Source of the DNA: Cyanoderma ruficeps
Lineage: Eukaryota > Chordata > Aves > Passeriformes > Timaliidae
Assembly (NCBI GenBank): GCA_008694505.1
Contig: VZDJ01007747.1
Span: forward strand, 5,979,390 to 6,043,389
Direction: 5' to 3'
DNA: 64,000 nt
Made by a program: the position numbers and the translations under genes. How positions within the stretch are numbered: position 1 is the first letter of the stretch; each line of letters begins with the position of its first letter. This document shows positions 23,791 to 33,300 of this stretch, one piece after another. Below the pieces are notes generated by a model. It saw nothing but the letters and a program-made list of their open reading frames with translations, ran no database searches and was not told where the DNA came from.

Positions 23791-23796
23791 CTTACT
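23791..23796. repeat. Left target-site duplication (CTTACT)
   Basis: CTTACT directly precedes the LTR's initial TGTGGGAG. The identical six bases at 24237-24242 follow its terminal CA. Confidence 0.85.
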
Positions 23797-24060
23797 TGTG
23801 GGAGTTGGATGACTGGGGACCGGGAGCGGTTGGCCCTGGTCAACAACGAAATGAGCATCAATCTAAGGCCATGGGAGACAGGATTCTAGGAAGGGAAACA
23901 TCTGGTTAGATTGTGGAAATTAGAACAGGATTATGGGAATGGTTATGTTAATGCAGTTGATCCACGTAAGGTAATTTTTTGAGTTCTTGTTAATGATTGG
24001 TTGGTAACATTTTACATATATGATAATGTAGTTTATTAGTTCACTGTTCTTTACAAAGGT

Positions 24061-24066
24061 TATAAA
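24061..24066 (+). promoter_or_regulatory. TATA box of the 440-bp LTR
   Basis: TATAAA (in GGTTATAAATTGG) lies 85 bp upstream of the LTR's ATTAAA. The spacing and position within the LTR fit the U3/R core promoter. Confidence 0.55.
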
Positions 24067-24145
24067 TTGGTTTTGTTTACCCTATAGTCAGGCCTTCAAA
24101 GATTGTCCCATACAGTGTATGGTTTATTCTTTTGTTGAGTCCTTT

Positions 24146-24151
24146 ATTAAA
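24146..24151 (+). terminator. ATTAAA polyadenylation signal of the 440-bp LTR
   Basis: ATTAAA within CCTTTATTAAAATTC, followed by a T-rich stretch, lies about 85 bases before the LTR's end. It is the common variant of AATAAA. Confidence 0.5.
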
Positions 24152-24236
24152 ATTCTTTTTCAGACAACCTTTGTCATACCTGTCCCTATTCAATTGCCAC
24201 CCTGGCTGGTACGGTTGAGTTGCATTGCCAGCAGCA

Positions 24237-24242
24237 CTTACT
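24237..24242. repeat. Right target-site duplication (CTTACT)
   Basis: Exact second copy of the six bases at 23791-23796, directly after the LTR's terminal CA. Confidence 0.85.
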
Positions 24243-24679
24243 AGTTTTAGATTTTGTGGTTCATCAGAAAGCTCATTCCCCTGTGCTTGTTTTTGTGTCT
24301 GGTCTTCAAATGCTTCTCATGACCTCGCCCATGACTGATTCTCTACTGCCTTGATACATCTCAGACATGAGACAGCAGAGAAAATGGAGTAAAGAAGAGT
24401 GAATGAAATACACACAGCTAGGGAAAGAGTTTTCTCCCAGACACTATATTCTCATAGTTTCAGAATTCCTACAGTTTATCATTTTGTCTCAGGCAAAGTG
24501 ACACACATACACTAAATGTGATAGCTTCTTTCTTCCATACCAAAACTTCATGAGTGGTTTGCCTTGGTTATGTGATTTAATCACATAATATGCTTTGCTA
24601 TGTAACTTATCATGCTTATGTTTTCTCCTGTTTTGGCCATTTTAAATTTCTCAATTCTTTTGCATCATGCCTTTTTTCT
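24243..24679. other. AT-rich noncoding DNA between LTR and CR1 remnant
   Basis: Nothing is recognised. This may include further decayed LINE sequence continuous with the CR1 remnant that begins near 24680. Confidence 0.4.
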
Positions 24680-25050
24680 TTTTGCTGTGGGAAAGCCAAG
24701 GCATGTCCAGCAGAAGTAGCTAGAAAGGGTGCCTAGAGAGCAATGGGCATTACTGTTAAATCTGAGGTAAGGAAGGCATTAAGTACCTTATCTTTGTCAC
24801 TGTGTTTCCCCCCATATCCAATAAAAGATGGAGATTCTCCTTAGCTCTCCTTTCATTGCTAATGCATTTATAAAATCATTTTTATTGTCTTTTATGACAG
24901 TAACCAGATTAAGTCCTAGTTGGGGTTTGCCTCTTTTACTTTGCTGCCTGCATAACCTCACAAGATATTCGTAGTCCCCCAAAGATGCTTGTCTCTTCTT
25001 CCAAAGGTCATAAATTGTCTGTAACAGACCTCCACCAGGATGTCTGCCGT
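24680..25050 (-). mobile_element. CR1 ORF2 remnant (region before the reverse transcriptase)
   Basis: The minus-strand translation has the signature of the CR1 ORF2 segment between endonuclease and reverse transcriptase: a DYEYLVRLCRQQ-like stretch, a QLGLNLVTVIKDNKNDF stretch (CR1 has a QLELNLATAVKDNKK-type sequence here), and after a frameshift a KVLNAFLTSDL stretch (CR1: EVLNAFFASVF). An open part (24982-24797) survives as a 61-codon frame, but stops and shifts break the rest. It is a dead fragment of a longer CR1 than the 3' ends elsewhere in the window. Borders are approximate. Confidence 0.75.
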
Positions 25051-26197
25051 GTTGGTCTATAAATACTCAACCCTATCATCACCATCATTAGCTCTAAACA
25101 ATTAAAGCACTCCCTAGTATACAGGGCCACAGCACTGCATCCTAAAAGGTAAAGTTTGGAATAGGAAAATGAAATGATTGCATTCAGAAATGTAGGGTTC
25201 TGATTGTACTGTGTTTTAATGGAAGTGATTAGATTCTAGGTTTGAGAACAGAAAATTCTCTCTTGTCAATAACCTTCAAAAGTGATTTAAAACTATTTAA
25301 AATTTAATTTGTTTTCTTGCTTGTTAAAAATCAATATACTTTGTCTTGACCAACTTGAATAACTTTGTATCACTAGCTACTTTTTGAACATACTATTCAC
25401 TCTCATTGCTAGTGATTCAATTAATGATTTTTCATTAATAAGTATGCTGAACCACATAGACCCTCTCAATTTTCCAAAGGTTAATTCTCTCCACCGAAAA
25501 AATTATCAATTATTCTACATTTCTATCTTGTGTCTTTCCCTTAGTTATTTATTCAGGTGAGAAGCACAGACCTGGTTTGATACGAATCACTGAAGCAAGA
25601 TGCTTAATAGTATAAAAGCATTGCTGCTGTGGTAGAGTTTATTAGAATTGCTCACTCTGTCATTATCCAAAGAAAGGATTAATACAGATTTACCTATTAT
25701 AAAAATTTCATGCCAAGATCGTGTAAGGAAAAAAAAGAAATTCCCCATCAATGTCTTCAATGCAGTGCAGCTTAGTGTGATCTCAATAACATGAAACGTC
25801 TCAAAGTGACATTAGAAAAGATAAGTAGATGGCAGTAGTTATTCACTAAATAGGTCTGACTTATCCCATATGAAAAGATTTAGTAATAGTTCTCCCTAGA
25901 ACAATATGAGCCAGGACAACTAAGTTACTTGTTGTTCTTCAGTATTCAAGAATAACTCAGAGAGTTGTCTGTAAAGAATGCTACTTTATTATATGTACTC
26001 CACTGTCTTTTGGCTACCACTGAAAATACAGTGAAACAAGACACCTCCAAGACCGAGACACACACAGGTATTGTCACTTTCATTCCAGTGAGATGAAATG
26101 GTCAGAAGTCTCAATAGGATTGTGGTGAATAAAATAATTCAACATTAATGCAAGAGATCTACATGTGGGTTAAGACATGAAATTATTTTTTCTTCCA
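25051..26197. other. AT-rich noncoding DNA
   Basis: No gene is recognised. The first 100 bases may belong to the CR1 remnant. Confidence 0.45.
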
Positions 26198-26377
26198 GTT
26201 TTGTGCGGTTTGGTTGGTAGGTTGTGGGGTTTTGAGGTTTTTTTGTTTGTTTGTTTTGTTTGGTTGAGTTTTTTGGTTTTTTTTGGTTTTTTTTGTTTGT
26301 GTGAGTTTTTGGTTTGGTGGGGTTTTTTTGGGTTTTTTTTGTTTGTTTGGTTGGTTGGTTGGTTTTGTTTTGTTTTA
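26198..26377 (+). repeat. T/G-rich low-complexity tract
   Basis: About 180 bases are almost only T and G on the plus strand (TTTGG, TTTTGTTTG and GGTTGGTTGG units, with runs of up to eight T). The complementary strand gives a 105-codon Lys/Pro/Gln/Thr frame and the plus strand a Phe/Val/Gly frame. Both are artefacts of composition, not genes. The strand asymmetry could favour unusual DNA structure. Confidence 0.85.
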
Positions 26378-27558
26378 GTCCCAGTAAAATGTTTTGGTTT
26401 CAGAGACTCCCAGGAAAATACTAGCTTTATTGTGGAGTAAATTTCTTGCTTTTTACTTGTTGCTGGTTGAGGGTTCATGTTAAACAAAAATGCCCCAAAT
26501 CTGTGAGTGCAGATGCTTAAAAATTAGCTTGAGTTTGCATGGCTTACTAACTTAAGAACTAATTCTCAGCATTGAAAGTAAAACTAGGGTAAAAATAAAA
26601 GTAAGTGATTTCATTGCAATTATTGGCAGAATATTAAAAAAAAAGAAAGTTGAAGGACTACTAGCTAGCATACAGGTAAAATTTGCTGTGTAAATAACTA
26701 TGAATATAAGGAATCATTCACAGAGAAGCAGGGAAAGCTCCTGATAGTAGAAGGTAGATAATTGTAACAATCTGTCCAAATATTTCACTATAAATTAACT
26801 GAAAAGAAACTATAATGAAGAAAGACTAGGATCATAGTTCATTGAACAGTTCAATGTAATTGAGTTCCTGAAGTGATGTGGTATGGATTAAGGGCTCAAC
26901 TTTATTGGGTCAAAGGATTAATTGTCCTTTTAAGTTGAAATTTCATGAGGTTGCTGAGCCAATTTAACAGAGAGTGGACTGGGGGAATGAGTGCCACTTT
27001 TAGCAGCAACAATTGCCGGTTATCTGGTGAGACTTCCCTTTTCTAAAACTTTAGCTATAATGCCTTACAGCATCTGAAATGGGAAAACTATGTAAGTCAG
27101 GAGAAAAAAAACCTCACAAGATTGAGGGGGTAGAGAAGGAGAATTTGTTTAAGCCAAGTGGGCACTGCAGCAGTTGAAAACCTCACTTGTTCCTCACTTA
27201 GTCTGGATGACATTCAAAAGTCTTGTTATGTCTATAGATAAAAATGTATTTGTAAGTGATTTAATTGTGAAAAAAAAACATGTCTGCATTGTTTTTCTTA
27301 AGTTTACTTTATGGCATTTGTAATATTTGCAACAATTTGTAATAATTCGTAACTTTATGGCATAGTGTATTTTTAGGTTCTTTCATGTATTTGATTCCTT
27401 ATTCAGAGAAATAACCGTAGGACAGTTTTAATACTTGAAGAAAATAAACAGGAATACACGTGACCTTGCCTAACACCACCTGTTTGTCACAATGATGACT
27501 GAAACTTAGGTCTTCTCACTGTCAGCCAAGTACCTATCCCTGCTCTGGTTTTTTCTAG
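26378..27558. other. AT-rich noncoding DNA upstream of a candidate exon
   Basis: No feature is recognised. If the segment at 27559 is an exon, this is intron sequence on the plus strand. Confidence 0.45.
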
Positions 27559-27732
27559 GTAAATTTAAAAGAACTAGTCATGTTGGTGTGAATAATACAG
27601 CAGCTACAGAATGCTGCTTTTTTAAAAAAGGAAATATAACCCTTACCTATACTGCAGTTGTTGATAATGGGAACAGAAGTATGGCTTACAATTATGAATC
27701 TCAGCTTTTGACATTACAAAATGCATATCCAG
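27559..27732 (+). CDS. Candidate internal exon, extracellular-type, gene unknown
   Basis: The acceptor (GCTCTGGTTTTTTCTAG) ends at 27558 and a strong donor CAG|GTGAGG follows 27732. The 174 bases between are open in one frame, 58 codons long, and symmetric (phase 1 in, phase 1 out), the class most common in extracellular modules. The peptide begins KFKRTSHVGVNNTAATECC and contains three N-glycosylation sequons (NNT, NIT, NRS), adjacent cysteines, and a beta-strand-like NITLTYTAVV stretch; it ends SQLLTLQNAYP. These traits suit part of a secreted or membrane-protein ectodomain. I do not recognise the family. A chance open segment between splice-like sites remains possible. Confidence 0.35.
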
Positions 27733-29689
27733 GTGAGGAATTTAAAATTTACAATTTCCTTTTTTACTCCTTTGTAAAAGCTTCATCTTGTTTAGTGGCA
27801 TGTATCTTGTGGGTCAGAAGATTCTCTAAGCAATATCTGGTGTTTTGAGATTTCGAGGTTATGATTCCAAGAAGTTAATCTTGTACCCTTTTCTTGATAT
27901 ACAGCTTCTATATTCTGGTTCATGGTGGAGTCTTGCATTTGTTTGTTTGTTCTGTTTGTGATTTTTTTTATCCTGTGGTTTTTTTTACTTCACAGTATTA
28001 CTATACTATTAGTAGGGGAAAATAACTTTAAAAGTCTGATTTGCTTGTCTGAAGTCTAGGGTATATAAACAATTTTTTTGACTCACATCTGCTTAGTGTT
28101 TTCGCCTTTTGAGAATAGGTGATTAGAGCAGCTCCAGCGTATAAATGTCATTTATGGAGAAACGGGAAAATACCAGATGGTATTTTTCTGTAACAGTGTG
28201 GTCACTTCAAAGCTCATGGAATTACTGCTACTGTATAGTATCCTGGTCTTGGAACTAATGACAACGCAGATCCCTGCTGTGCTTAATTTTTCCGAGGTTT
28301 CTATAAATGGTGCAAAAAGCTCAGTAGAATTAAGTTCTTTGTGCAGGCCTGAAACCTTTGTATACTTTTCTTTTTCTTGATAACCTCTTTGTGGAAAGGT
28401 TTTTAATACTAGACATACACATATTTTTTTGGTATGTGTATTGTCTAATGTATTTACATTACATGCTTCCCAAAATCACTTGGTAACACTGCAAATTGGT
28501 TAGTCCCATAAAATGGAAGACCAAAGGAGCTGAGTTTCTCAATGATGGAACAACTCAAGCTCACAGTCTCTGTTTCATGTCATTCTCTTCTGTATGCTCC
28601 ATGCTGCTCTCTGTGCTCAACTATTAAGAGATATACAAGATTATATGATAATGCTTTCATAATGTTCTGTATTGAACTATTTTATCAGTAGAAATGTTAA
28701 CTATTGTCAGCAAATACAGTGGAAATCCTATCCTAATACTACTATGATTGAAATCAGGTTTGGGAAACGGCTCCAAATCATCTCTTTTTAAGACTTCAAA
28801 TTCATGGCACCTTAGAAGGATTTCTGCCTGTGACTCTAATGATAGAATTGTTTTAGAGAGTCTCAAGCATTCTAGGGACTTGAAAAAAATGGAAGCATCC
28901 AGTGTAAATCTCTTCAGAAGCTACATATACAAATCTTCAATTCTTTTGAAGTTTTCAGATACAATTTTTAATATCTTTCCCATTATATTATTCCAAATGC
29001 TGGTTAGAAATAGAAGAAAGAAATGCCTATCATTTTCTCATGAAACCACTCTGTCTTCTTTGTGTATCCTGAATGAAGTCACTGGCATTTAAACTGAGCT
29101 ACATCCACAGGAGGCAATCTGCCTTTCACTTGCACTTATTTCCTTAGAAGTAATTTGAAATACACAAATAAACAATCACAAAATTTCAAGTAATTACTGC
29201 ACTTAATTTTGACATTTCCTGTTAATTAGTAAGACATAACAGGTTTCCGTTTGTTTCATTGTATTTAATTTAATAAACTTTTAACACTGGAGAGGTTTCT
29301 GAACAGAGAGCTGTTACAACCTGTCAGCAAGGGTAACTCAGGTTCTTGTAATAGATTTCTGAGGGGTATCTACTAACCGCTTAGAGTGAAATGACACTGA
29401 ATGGCTGGTGTTTATAAATAAGCATATATATATAAAAATAAATAAATATTATACAAATGGTTTACTGTAGTACAGTTTGGTTGCAATGGAAAGTAAGTAT
29501 GTAGCCATTTTGGTTGTTATTATCTGCAGAAAAGCAGTAATAGAAAGGAATAAAAATAACACTTCAGAAAATGTATATGGAAGAAAAAGAGAAAGAAAGA
29601 ATAAGGGTAGAAAGACATCACCACCTGTTGATCCAGAGATGAGACTTGATTGTTGCAGTTTCAGTGTCTGTTTGTCAAAGTGATTGTTG
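27733..29689. other. AT-rich noncoding DNA
   Basis: No gene is recognised. The 114-codon plus-strand frame at 28748-29092 is among the longest in the window, but has no splice sites, no family resemblance and ordinary AT-rich composition. At 29649 and 29682 a 12-base GATTGTTGCAGT is repeated 33 bases apart. Confidence 0.45.
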
Positions 29690-30310
29690 CAGTCTTGATC
29701 TGCCAGGAGTGGGGGAAATCGTGTGAAACACAAAGTCCAGTTGGTTAGAATACACTGAGACAAGGTGGGAACACCCCAGTATCTCCTCTGGGCAGTTTTA
29801 CACTGTCTGTTGCAACACTGTGGATCACACACAGTGCCCTGCTGGAAAACCCCAGAAATTAGTCTGGGGCATGCTTTGGGGGGTCTTTGATGCCTTATGA
29901 GCCCTTCTAAGACATGAAGCCACCTCTCACATCAGTGCAGTTGAGCCAGCTATGCTCAGTGAGAGGGGATGAGCGTTCTCAGGCCTGAGAGTGAACGTGA
30001 ATATCCTGTATGGATGTGACCTCGCCCAGGGTGGGGTGGGGGAAGGACACTGGCATGATGAAAAGCAGTATCCAACCTCGCAGGATCTGCTAATCATCAG
30101 CCATTTCCCTTATCTGGCTCAAACCCCATAGCCCCTCGTGGCGACTGTTGACCTCTCTGTCTTATGCAGACCAGAGGCTTCGCCACTACGTGCTCAAAAC
30201 CTCCCCTCTTACCCTTCTGGGGTTGCAAACCTGGCCCCAGCAAAGCACCCTTCCACCTCTACAAATGGCCAAATATTTGAGCCATTAACCATTAACATCT
30301 CAGTCACTCA
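29690..30310. repeat. GC-richer block, possible decayed repeat, unrecognised
   Basis: This about 600-bp block is clearly more GC-rich than its flanks. It contains G-runs (GGGTGGGGTGGGGG near 30028) and C-rich stretches (CCTCCCCTCTTACCC), and changes sharply to AT-rich DNA at both ends. It looks like an inserted element, perhaps an old LTR, but I find no TG...CA borders with duplications and no known repeat. The 65-codon plus-strand frame (30138-30335) is not convincing as a gene. Confidence 0.35.
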
Positions 30311-33300
30311 CAAGTGCCAAGTCTTAAATGTTTGAGAATGACAGATTGCACACATTTGCTTTTCTGACTCACTGTACATTGTGTATTTTGGCTTGTTAAT
30401 GTTATATAAGCACCAGATCTCAGCATTTTGAGCATTAAATAATTGCATAACAAACCAGTCAAGTACTTGAGGTTGACCTGTGAGTATGTTTTTTTCTGGT
30501 ATTACATTTCTTTCCAAAGCCTGTTTAAGTCAATAGATTCTTACTGAAAAGGCTATTTTGGACACGAGCTAAAAGTAAACCTGTCTCATTCCTCACTAAG
30601 TGTTGTTATTGAAGGAGGAATTACTCATTATTGCTGATTTTCAAAACTGAAGTTCTACTCAGTCTTGAGAACCTGAACTTCTCTGAGTAGGATTCTTGCT
30701 GTATTTTAATGACCTGGATGTTAACCATCAATGTTTAACAAGTCTTTAGACTATTTCTGTGCTTGCTGTAGATAAATATGCACCTTTACCCTGAGACAGG
30801 AATGAAAAATAGATGGGCTGATTTAGAAGAATGTAGATGATTTAGCATCATACTTGGGTAAGACTGAATCCCAATTTTTATTTAAGTTGTCCTATTTTCA
30901 CCCCAAAATGAACCTCTGATTAGTTCTGTAAGCATATGTTAAAGTAAGTAGCTGACTATGGACCTATCAGTAAGGAATTCTTGAGAAAGAATGTAGAATA
31001 AATAATAGCCATTAGAAATACTGAATTCAAGTCTCTCTCTTCTATATTGAGTGCTCTGGTTACCAGCTTGTAAAGTTATTTCTGTTTTTTCTTTATTTAG
31101 CCTGTAATAATTCTGTACTTTGAGAAACAATTTTCATAGGAGAGTGCCTTGTTCCAGGTTAGGTTACAGTCTGATTATCAAGGCTCTTTTCCCAAGATAG
31201 GTGCATATTTCCTCAGTCAAAACACATATTGAACCTTACGGTCTTCTCTGTTAAAGGTGCCAGAATTGTGCAAAACACAAGTGAAGCACCACTTCCAGTT
31301 AATGTACTCAGAATCCTGGCTGCCTCAAGAAAAGTGGTATCTGAGCAGGGTTGTGTAAAATCTAAGTTATATGCTTGAGAACTACCCTGAAAATTAAGTG
31401 TTCAGTCTCCATGCATCTGGAACAGTGCTTCTGCTGGCTTGATCATCTGCTTCTTTCTCAGGATTTTTTCTAAGATGTTTCCTCACCTCTGTAAGTTCCC
31501 CAGGGAAAGTTGTCTGCAAGTTTTCATTTTAAGTCCAGCAGAGATTCAGTACTGGTAAGGATATTTCAGAGAGGTAACACATTTTCAATGTATCTCACAA
31601 CTAATGTGTGAATCTTTATTTATGTCTTGATAAAGTCTTATTTTCTCTGTGTTAGGATTCAAAGAAAAATTAAAAGTCTGTTTCAACACTTGATGTTTAA
31701 ACATGACAGCAACAAAACTTGTCTCTTTCTCACTACATGCTCTTTGTAAGATAGCATTGAATGTGTTTATATTTCCATTCTATTGTTTATGAATAAATGC
31801 AGATAAATAATGGCAAACCAAACTGGGATCTATTGTGATAGACTGAGTACAATGTTACCACATGCTCTTAACCCTTTTTTCCCCATCTTGGTATTGCAGT
31901 CTAGAATTACCCTCTGAAGGAGCACAATAAGGCAGGCTGGAATATAGAATCAACAGAAGGAAATGGCTGATCATTTGCTTCATGATGCTACCCTAAATTC
32001 TGTCCTTTGACAGTGAGGCTTAAACTGGATTTTTCTTTTTCAGATACATATAAGACTATAACTTCTACAATGATTTTATTATTCTAAAGTCTTTTTACCC
32101 TGTTTTCAAGGTCTATTAAGTAACTTTAATTTTGCTGTTACAACCATTTTAAAAAATGCTATTGTTATCTATAACATTACAGAGTGATATTTGCATGCAT
32201 TTAATTGTGTGACTAGATGCATTAAGGCACTGATTTAATTTCTGCTTGTCTTGAGGTCTAGTAGATAAAAAAATCTCTGTTGGTTTTGAATTTTGTATGT
32301 ATTTGTGTGTGTGTCCTTACATTTTCTGAAACCCATCATGGACAGCTTAAATATATGTACCAAATTATTTACATAGAGAACTAGCAGTGTGACTTTGAAC
32401 TAATTCCCATTTGCCTGCTAAATGGAAAGAATAATTGGGCATCATGATAAAGTATTATTTACCACTGAGGACAAAATTTTGCCTCTCAGGGTTGAACAAA
32501 TCATTAGGCTGATTTGAAAAGCATCTGTTTTACTTGTCAATCTGGAATGGGGATTTCCTGGGTAAATAAATGAATGGCCTTTCTAGAAGCAAGCATATAT
32601 TTGCAAGTTGTGTCAAAGCTCATGTGTATGCTGTGTCAGTGTATGTCATATTTATAGATGGATATAAGATGATGGAGAGCTAATAGCTGACTGCGTTGTG
32701 GCACTTCTCAGTATGAAGTTAGTGATTCACACTGATTGAAAGAAATACTAATTTAGCAATCTCAGCTTTATAGATTTGCTATTTTTTCAGGGGCTATAGA
32801 TATTTTCTCCAAAATCTCAGGTTTTCACTTTCTCAGCCTGCCATGTCATCTGCAAGATACCCATTTTTCTTGCCTCATTCTGCACTAAATTCTCCTGAAT
32901 GTGTGATTCTTTTAAATGTTGTCTCATGCATAGGCTATTACTGTGTTCTCTTGGTGCATGACTGCTTGTTAAGTTGTGGCAACTGAATTATGTGCCTTAG
33001 ACCTGAGTTTCTTTAATACCTGTCTTTTAATCAGTCCCTGTTTCTGGATTTTCAAATTATTGTAATTATTTGCAGGGTAATTATTTTGCAGGAGTGAAGC
33101 AGAGGAGTGGTACTGCTGCCCTTTTTGTCATGTGTCTAGAGTAAAGGGAGTTTGTTCCAGTGTAAGGAGAGTACTTGGTACTGCTTAGATACAGCTGGGG
33201 CAGTGTTTTTTTCCTGGATCACATATATTTATTTCTCACTTTTGTGACACAGAAAATAGAGATGAATTTATAGAATCCATAAGGTAAAGACAGAGATTTT

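Larger units (their letters stand above)
23797..24236 (+). mobile_element. Solo LTR, ERVK-like, plus orientation
   Basis: This is a 440-bp segment with TG...CA termini (TGTGGGAG at the start, CCAGCAGCA at the end) and perfect CTTACT duplications. TATAAATTGG at 24061 provides a TATA box and ATTAAA at 24146-24151 a polyadenylation signal about 85 bases downstream, the compact U3-R-U5 layout of a normal LTR. A GTTGAGT...TTCAGACAACC block follows, as in many retroviral U5 regions. No internal sequence is present. The 6-bp duplication points to a class II element. Intact duplications argue for a moderately young insertion. Confidence 0.88.

Noticed and set aside
26170..26487. 105-codon Lys/Pro/Thr-rich minus-strand frame resembling a basic repetitive protein
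   Set aside because: It is the complement of a simple T/G tract. The composition is an artefact.
28748..29092. 114-codon plus-strand frame
   Set aside because: AT-rich codons, no splice sites at the edges and no similarity to known proteins or LINE reverse transcriptase.
29449..29832. 127-codon minus-strand frame, the longest in the window
   Set aside because: Hydrophobic, Leu/Phe-rich from T-rich sequence. It spans the edge of the GC-richer block and has no family resemblance or splice context.
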